From positions 632,501 to 696,500 of the forward strand of contig NC_092576.1 of assembly GCF_037975245.1 (NCBI RefSeq): a stretch of 64,000 bases of DNA, given 5' to 3'. Under the pieces are notes generated by a model. That model was not told where the DNA came from. It made no database searches and worked only from the letters and a program-made list of their open reading frames with translations. The number at the start of each line of letters is the position of its first letter. Within the stretch, counting starts at the first letter, position 1. This DNA comes from Apostichopus japonicus (taxonomy: Eukaryota; Echinodermata; Holothuroidea; Aspidochirotida; Stichopodidae). Position numbers and translations under genes: made by a program. Positions 57,417 to 64,000 of this stretch are shown piece after piece.

Positions 57417-60400
57417 TACTAGTCCTACTTTAGTCGTACAAACGAAAAGCACACATCACAGTCCTGGCTAGGCTAGATTACAGACGCACAACTATAGCAT
57501 CAGGCCTACATTAATAGATCCTTCAATTAAATTAAGTAGGCCTACACATAAAATGACAATTTATGCTTCACTGATCTTTTCAGGTTTGCCAAAAAGTAGT
57601 TGTACCAGAGGTCATTGTATTAAACTCCAGAAGTTACATAGTAGGATTAATATTCGGCATAACTTTTTCTCTTCAGTCTAATACAACTTATACAAGGGTT
57701 GTGAATGGATGGAATGGTTTGCCTGAGAAGGTTGCATTGCAAGTAGTGTGAATGGGTTTAAGAATACTTTGGATGAGTACATTAAGCATTGTAATTGGGT
57801 ATGACATTTGATGGCCTCGGTTTTATTCCTCTCATATAGCCTTTAGGGTCCTTAATGGGGACTTGAATGTCTCTCCTGGTCTCTTTTTCTACTAAACTAA
57901 ACTATATACTTGAGTGTAGGAGTTAGCAATAGTTGGGAGTCTGTGGGCAAACCTAAGACTGATATTGTGGTGTTAATTTCTCAGGAATGTAGTACTAGGC
58001 TATAGTAGGTGCAACAGATTGACTGGGTCTGTCGAGAAAAAAAAAACCTGCAACAACTGAAGACTGGTGTATGTTGTAGCTTATGTATTTTCCATTAACA
58101 TATATACTATAAGGTCATGTCCTTAATAAGGTTTCATGGATCACACTGACATAGTGTGCCTACTTGTCAGTGTTGTCAACTGAGCACAGGGCTGATGACA
58201 TCATTCAGTTTGTTATTATGCAGACAGCAAATGGCCATAATGATAATTATTAATTGTTACTTATTCTTCATACTGCCCTTACTGGCCTTACCTGAACAGT
58301 GATGTATAAAAATGCAAGAAGTCGTTAAGCTTTCCATTTAAGAATCGTTTCAGCCTGTCCTATTTCAAACATATGATTGGCAGGTTTCCACATTACATAG
58401 CTTATCAAAATGGAGCTGTTTTGTAAAGCAAGAAAATCACACATATGCATGCATACAAACACACTCATATATAACAATTTCTGAATATCTTTTCAGCTGC
58501 CCAAAGGTACTGGAATGCAAGCTCTGTTGGGTGAATTAAAAAACCCTCATTGTACTCTTTTATCATGGTCAGCGTAGCTGGAACCAGCAATGATGGTAAT
58601 GTGGATTTGACAGTACCTAGACAAGAATTCAATAGCTGCTTTGTGTTGAAGTGGGTTCAACTTGCTCAAGGCCATGACAGGATGACGACTAGACATTAGG
58701 ATGAATTATCTGTTGCAGAGCTCTATAAACCAGGCAGTTGTTAAAACATCCATTGGGTGACCCTTACAGTCTACCAGGCAGTGCATCGCAGAAGCAAAAT
58801 GAAGTGTGTGTGATACCTTCATCTTATGAGAGTGGAATGGTATCAGTGTGGCCTCTGTCAATTTGGCTTCAAGTCTTTGTTTTCTTGAAAGCTGAGAAGA
58901 TCTTTCAGTGGTTTCACACTGACCTCTGTACTTGACAATTCATGTGTATTTGCCAGCTCAGGAGGAAGCCAGATTTTAATTACATTAACCAATGCTGACT
59001 TTTTTTGGACATGTGGTACATCTGCAAGGAGGTGAAGGAAGCAGTTGGAGTTGCATGGATGTGGAATCTTGTTGATAGTCTGGCAGTCTTATCCACAGAT
59101 TATCCCAAAGCTTCTCCACATTGCCACATTCAGAACTTATTACATTGATAAACTTGAAATGTGCAGGAATCTAACGAAGCACCCATCAAGGGAATTTGTT
59201 TGAATAATTATTGAAAGCTGTGACCTTCTGATGTGACAGACTAATGTGAAATAAAGGGCAGTAGATTACCTTGTAAATGAAACTTGTTATTGTTTGATTG
59301 TATCTAATGTTTGCAAAATTTTAAGTTGCATGCTACCAATTGAAACATAATTCTTTCTCTATTAATGGGATATAAATTCTTCTCCTTAAAGGGTGTGGAG
59401 ACTCCCGCACAAAGAAACGTCTCATGCCGGTTATCTGACCTAGTTTCGAATGCGGTGTACCAGAAGTGTTAGACACCACCATTGATCCCAGAAAATACAC
59501 ACACAGCTTGCTACCATCTGTAAATAGACATTAGTGTACAGTCAATACAAACATCACAGTCAATACCCACAACACAGTGCACATAGCAGCGTGGACATCT
59601 CAGGTCTAGATAAAAGATAACAAGGTATCAGGTTTCATTACTGTCTGCATTTTGTAGCGACACAAAAAAAACTTCACTTGCAAGCAACGGAAAGTAAACT
59701 TTTTCAGAGCGCGGCATGCGGTTTAGGGCAAGTCTTCAATACCTTTAAATATACTGCATCGGTTGTTGTCACTTGATCATTTGCTTGTGTGTGAGCTAAA
59801 CAGCTTAAATAATATGTAAAAAAATAATACAAACTTTCAAATTGCCAGATATTTACTTGCTCAAAATCATTATCCAATCATGATTTGTTGCTATCCTTGA
59901 GTCCATCATTCAGATGATGAGGCAGATTCCCTTCAACTCTCCATGATGAAGGTAAAACCTTATATCTTAACCAACTGCCATTGAGTGTCCATTTGAAAGT
60001 TTCAAACACACAAGTGCATTGATTAAAACAAAGACTTTATTGCTGTGGTTGCAGGAACTGGATTTCAGTCTAGTAGTCACTCACCAGGTTTGTCTTTATC
60101 ACAGTCTGCTAACTGTGGCTTTTTATGTTAGGAGTTTTTCTTCAGAGCACATGTCACCTTTGATTTGTAAAAAAAGTCCTGAAATTCAGGGAGTTAAAAT
60201 TTACTGTCTAAAGATAATTTAAAAAGATTTTTTTTAACTTCAATCGTCAATGTGGGTGTCAATTAAGGGAATAAGGAGGTATTGATGCAACTTTGATAAA
60301 TGATAGTTGACTGCATCCAAATTAAACCAAGGCCTAGGCTATACTTTTGAAGAAGAAAAAATTAGGCTGAATTCATGTTAGCCTAAAAAGGCTAGGCCAA

Positions 60401-61314
60401 TGCTGACAATTAACACAAACCAAGATCATTTAACCATTTGGGCACTTGTTTATGGCATACTAAAAGGGTCTATATAATTAGGCCTGTATGTGTACACAAC
60501 CCACAAGTTGCCAATGAGTATAGACCTAGCCTAACTAGTTAAGGCCTAGGCTACTTTGTTTTCCATAGACCTAGTTTAATTGGGCCTTATACTGTGCCAT
60601 ATCATGTAATGTGCTATAACAGTTGTAGTAATAGCAAGAATGGTCCAGGTCTAACTAAGCCCAGGCTTAACTTATGCTTCGGGCTTAACTAAGGATTAGG
60701 GCTTTACGTGATGCCTAGAGGTTAGCCCACCCTTTTACATTAAACTAAAAGTGATACTTTTTTAGGCTAGGCATATCCTAGGCATACAATAACTAGGAAT
60801 TAGGATAACTATATGTGCGACTGAAACTGCCATGCCTATGATTAGGAGAGCTGGCATAATGAAATCGAATTTGTGGATCGTAAAACGAGAGAGAATAGCC
60901 ATGCATGTAATTACAGAAACCAGTCTGAACGTAAAATTCTCGCATTGCTTGTACATTACTCGTATTACACTAGGGCCTATGGCTAGTATGGGCCTAGGCT
61001 ACACAGACTTTTTTTCATTAGATTTCCATCTTGTTCTTTCTACTTCCAAAAATTCCTCTTCTTTTATGGTCAGTCGGATAATCAAACAACAATATCCATG
61101 TTCTGACCGATTGCAGCATCCCCAGCACCATTTCTTTCATAATTTCGTACTTTTTTCGTGTACACAAACGATAGTCTATACACTGTGAGTATGCGTGTCG
61201 TCTGCTATAAAGTTTTCAAGTGGACCTATTTTACCACCCTGTGTGGGCGTTTTCCCTCTCGACCAATCCAAATCGGTTACATGGTTGGCCAAACTCTCTC
61301 TATATACGGCTCTG
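57079..61314. mobile_element. hAT-like element, copy 2, 4,236 bp, uninterrupted
   Basis: Inverted relative to copy 1, with the same CAGAGCCGTATATAGAG termini and perfect 8-bp duplications AATGTAAG (57071-57078 and 61315-61322). At 57493-57495 it holds the unoccupied TAT/ATA where copy 1 received the 6.4-kb transposon. It also carries the truncated CR1-like LINE end (57552-57905) and 404 bp (59069-59472) missing from copy 1. No transposase frame; short frames are not conserved between copies. Confidence 0.9.
57552..57905 (+). pseudogene. CR1-like LINE 3' end inside hAT copy 2
   Basis: Plus-strand translation contains RVVNGWNGLPEKVALQVV and the same ACTAAACTAAAC tail as at 20501 and 38445. Shared with hAT copy 1. 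Confidence 0.8.
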
Positions 61315-61456
61315 AATGTAAGCTAACAAGAGCGCCCTCGACTAATATTTATTTGTTCCTTGGCCACATTTGCATGCCATTTTAATCACGGGACATTTTA
61401 AATCGGGCAAGACTATAAACAATAGTGAGTAAGTTATAAGTCAACGTGGCCTCCCA

Positions 61457-62150
61457 CTGTGGCGTAGCCAACATTCAATTATTAGGGGGGGGGGCAAGAT
61501 TTTTCTTAAGAGGGGTTGATGGTAGGAATTACCAAGAAATATATGTATTAACGGGCACCTCGTCTGCACAAATACACATCTAATGGTTCAGTGGAACATA
61601 ACACACTTTCACTTAATTTACCTCTATTGCGGAGACAGTCGTCGTGGTTTCTGCATAATTCCGCACAATATGAAAAGGATACAGTGAATAAATTAGCTAC
61701 TCTAATTCACAACATGCCCAGATTCCCACAGAAACAAGTTTCACTAGGCCTATAGAACCTATACGTGCAGTGAAAATTCTCCACAAGTGGCATCATTGGT
61801 CGCTGAAAATAAACATGGGTTGCTAGCGTTAGTGTGTAACGGTTATACAACTGGCCAAATTATTGGCGCTTATTCTGTAGGACGATATTGATCAACGGTC
61901 TCCGTATGTGGGTATGATGAAGGCCCAAAATGTATAATATCTAGGTCTGATTACCAAGTTCTGACCTTACATGAAGTATGAACATGAGCCCTGAGGTATG
62001 AATACTTGTGATCAGAACTCGAAAAAATGTTAAAAGAAGTATAATTTTGAATACATCACTGGATCTCATTTGGGGGGGGGGGGGGCAAGACTGTAGCACA
62101 AAGCAAATTTGAAGAAGAAAAAAACCTGGCTCCCTCTGGCTACGCCACTG
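61457..62150. mobile_element. hAT-like MITE, 694 bp
   Basis: Ends CTGTGGCGTAGCC and, inverted, CAGTGGCGTAGCC (12 of 13), flanked by GCCTCCCA and GCCTCCCC (61449-61456 and 62151-62158, 7 of 8). G-runs sit just inside (61484-61494 and near 62073). No coding capacity. Confidence 0.8.
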
Positions 62151-62647
62151 GCCTCCCCTAGCTGTATATATAGACTCGGAATGATATCATAATTATCTAC
62201 CCTTTAATTCTCCTCTCAATCCCTACAATAATGCATTTGATCGTCGTGATCATTGCATCAATGGATCCAGCTAGTCCAATTCTATCACAAACAGTATTTT
62301 TATCGATTTTTATGACGTTATATTGTGGAGCGGTATTTTGCGCCAATGTAAACTTTGCCCGACTGGCTTAAAATTCTATATTTAAATAATAAAGACAAAG
62401 CTCAGTTTTTCAATGTCATATCGATTGCCTCCGACCTCTGGTAATTTTTTTATTATATTTTTAAAATTTGTGTATGTCTTTTTTAACATGCCGCCTTTTA
62501 TTCAAGTATAAGAAAAGATGTGAACCTTAAAGGTCAAGTGACACGTAATAGATTTCCTTCAAACTTGCACAAATTGAGAAGCTACATATCAAAACCCTAT
62601 ACTCCAAATTTTGAGTTCCACGATTGTTTCTTTGCTGTTTTAATTAA
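62151..62647. other. Unassigned DNA between two MITEs
   Basis: No gene or repeat recognised. Confidence 0.4.
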
Positions 62648-63015
62648 CAGTGGCGTAGGAAGGTACTTTTGAGTGGAGGGCTGAAGACTGATGGCCGGCC
62701 TGGGGGAGGGGTCTAAGGGGAGGGGGTGTCCCCCTCCCCTTTGGAATTTTTTTGCATTTCCAGGTGGCCTCAGATGCAATTTGGTGCAATATAGCACACT
62801 TCAACACCCAATCCATTTTGTAAATAATTTTGCATTTTTACCTGGCCTTATAGATGCAATTTGGTGCTCCAAATGAGATTTTTTTCTCAATTGGAAATGA
62901 AAAAGGGGTTTTCTGACTCGCGGAGCGGGGGGTGGAATGATACTTCCGCCCCCACCCCCATATTTTTCACTGGGGGGCTGGCGCCCCCCCCAGCCCCCCG
63001 GTTCCTACGTCCTTG
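62648..63015. mobile_element. hAT-like MITE, 368 bp
   Basis: Ends CAGTGGCGTAGGAA and, inverted, CAAGGACGTAGGAA (12 of 14), flanked by perfect duplications TTAATTAA (62640-62647 and 63016-63023). Interior has two related ATGCAATTTGGTGC copies (62773, 62853) and C/G-rich runs near both ends. Confidence 0.9.
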
Positions 63016-63159
63016 TTAATTAAGTTAATAACCAAGCTAATTCCGTAAGATAAAGACGTCACGGGGGGAACCGCCAATGTTACCAAAACTAAGTAGGCAT
63101 AATATGCTAACCAAGATCAAAGCCGTAAACAATACGTCACGGACAGTAAACAAAATATC

Positions 63160-64000
63160 ATATGAGAATGGGTGCACAGCAGTACAAGAAAGTTTCGTGT
63201 TCGTCAAACACTGTATACAGCGATAGCTTAGTACCAGTACACTCAGCCAGCCTAGCTGCCAAAGTAAAGATTGGCTTGGACCTTCGAGCGAATTCTTATG
63301 TGTGCAGTGCGCACTTAACTAGTTAAAGTTTCGTTTCCTATCGCCTATCCGCGCAACTTGGACTTGGAACACCAACAGCTCCCCGTCTACAAGACAATGC
63401 CGTTCCTTCTCTATTTGGAGAAAGTATCGTCAAATCTCTCGGAGATATAGAAACAAGTAGACCAGTAATTGCGAAGCTGGATCGGAAAAGAGTAGGTGTA
63501 TTTTCTGGCCTAGGCCTACTACAAGGACTAACTTAGTATTATTACTAACTTACAGTAGGCTAATTCTGATAATTTCGATCAGTTAGTTAGGCCCTAAATT
63601 AGGTATGGCGACGATAAAGTTAGGCGTAGGCTAGGGCTCATTTGATCAGTGGTACATCATGAAGAATCCAGAATGACAAGCATCAGATGTTTACATGTCA
63701 TTTTGCCCAATAATGTGCTCCCACCTATCTTCATACTCAGTCATGGCTCAAATGTTACCAGTAAATGACATCCTTATATTTTGCCATTTTGGTGGTAGGG
63801 CTGCAGTTTTGTTACAAGAGGAAACGCTTGTGACAGGTGCACATGCTTTCAAAAAAATCAAACTGCTTTTCTTAAATGAACTTTCATAACTTCCTTGTTA
63901 TTTTCTTTTCCAATTTTCACTACTTAGATTAATCTAGAAGCTGTTCCTCAACCAACTGCAGTGAAAATACAAAGGCAGGATTCTGCAGAATGTACATCTC
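63160..64000 (+). pseudogene. THAP-like gene fragment, two exons, in-frame stop, runs off the window
   Basis: A plus-strand frame from about 63160 includes GLDLRANSYVCSAHLTS, then TAA at 63324-63326, and continues in the same frame with RLSAQLGLGTPTAPRLQDNA, VPSLFGE and SRPVIAKLDRKR to 63491. C-x2-H (CSAH) followed after about 30 residues by a RL-x-x-NAVPSLF phrase is the order seen in THAP-domain proteins (VCSEHF, then RLK-x-AVPS-F). The exon ends before GTAGGT at 63492; an acceptor with a long pyrimidine tract (CTACTTAG at 63920-63927) precedes an open exon INLEAVPQPTAVKIQRQD to the window edge, in matching phase. The first THAP cysteines are not convincing. The stop makes it a pseudogene unless it lies before the true exon start. 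Confidence 0.4.

Noticed and set aside
57079-61314. hAT transposase gene inside the hAT-like element
   Set aside because: No frame over about 120 codons, and the short frames in copy 1 and copy 2 are broken differently; no hAT catalytic or dimerisation motifs seen.

Overview
This is a repeat-dominated, AT-rich, intron-era animal window with no prokaryotic gene organisation: almost no long open frames, many decayed reverse transcriptases (RTs), microsatellites, and exon-like islands with splice signals. CR1/L2-like LINE relics, a Gypsy relic, a P2X7-type intracellular domain fragment, a THAP-like fragment, AGGCCTA-rich low-complexity DNA and tandem CCCCAAATGACCTTTGACC-type repeats suggest a marine invertebrate, most likely a deuterostome such as an echinoderm (inference, moderate confidence).

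Layout. 1-1315 and 16008-17117 are inverted copies of one dispersed repeat (R1). Between them are a 1.57/2.33-kb direct tandem duplication carrying a LINE (2303-6204), a P2X7-domain fragment (about 7601-7831), the apparent 3' exons of an unidentified host gene on the minus strand (8711-9738), GC-richer tandem repeats (12000-12595), two LINE relics (12605-13693 plus, 14395-15050 minus) and a TGACC-rich repeat array. 17118-27751 is a hAT-like element, about 4.2 kb without its insert, with 8-bp target-site duplications (TSDs). It is split by a 6,432-bp DNA transposon (20901-27332) with long terminal inverted repeats (TIRs), a 3-bp TSD and one 1,536-codon gene (minus strand, XPG/FEN-like motif and C-terminal CXC cysteine cluster; Academ-like is my best guess) that carries a single in-frame stop. 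A second copy of the hAT-like element, inverted at 57079-61314, preserves the unoccupied target site.

28642-31507, 39630-41218, 40029-40646, 61457-62150 and 62648-63015 are short non-autonomous hAT-like elements with 8-bp TSDs (one imperfect), some nested. 33205-34053 is an inverted repeat around (AT)n, abutting an immunoglobulin-domain exon (34065-34407, minus). 37916-43350 holds Gypsy gag, protease and integrase relics split by a CR1-like LINE. 45361-46540 is an exact 452-bp-period tandem repeat.

48032-56300 is an array of related tandem repeats interrupted by two unusual elements (49377-52540 and 53503-54684). Both have GGGC termini and 4-bp TSDs, and each is studded with eight or nine copies of a 16-bp quasi-palindrome. 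The two 16-mers share 11 of 16 positions, so I treat them as diverged versions of one system; this is the most novel-looking signal here. The window ends with a THAP-like gene fragment (63160-64000) that runs off the edge.

No tRNA, rRNA, CRISPR or operon was seen. Insertion order can be read directly from nesting and empty sites: R1, then the hAT-like element, then the Academ-like element; and Gypsy (probably), then CR1 LINE, then MITE, then second MITE.
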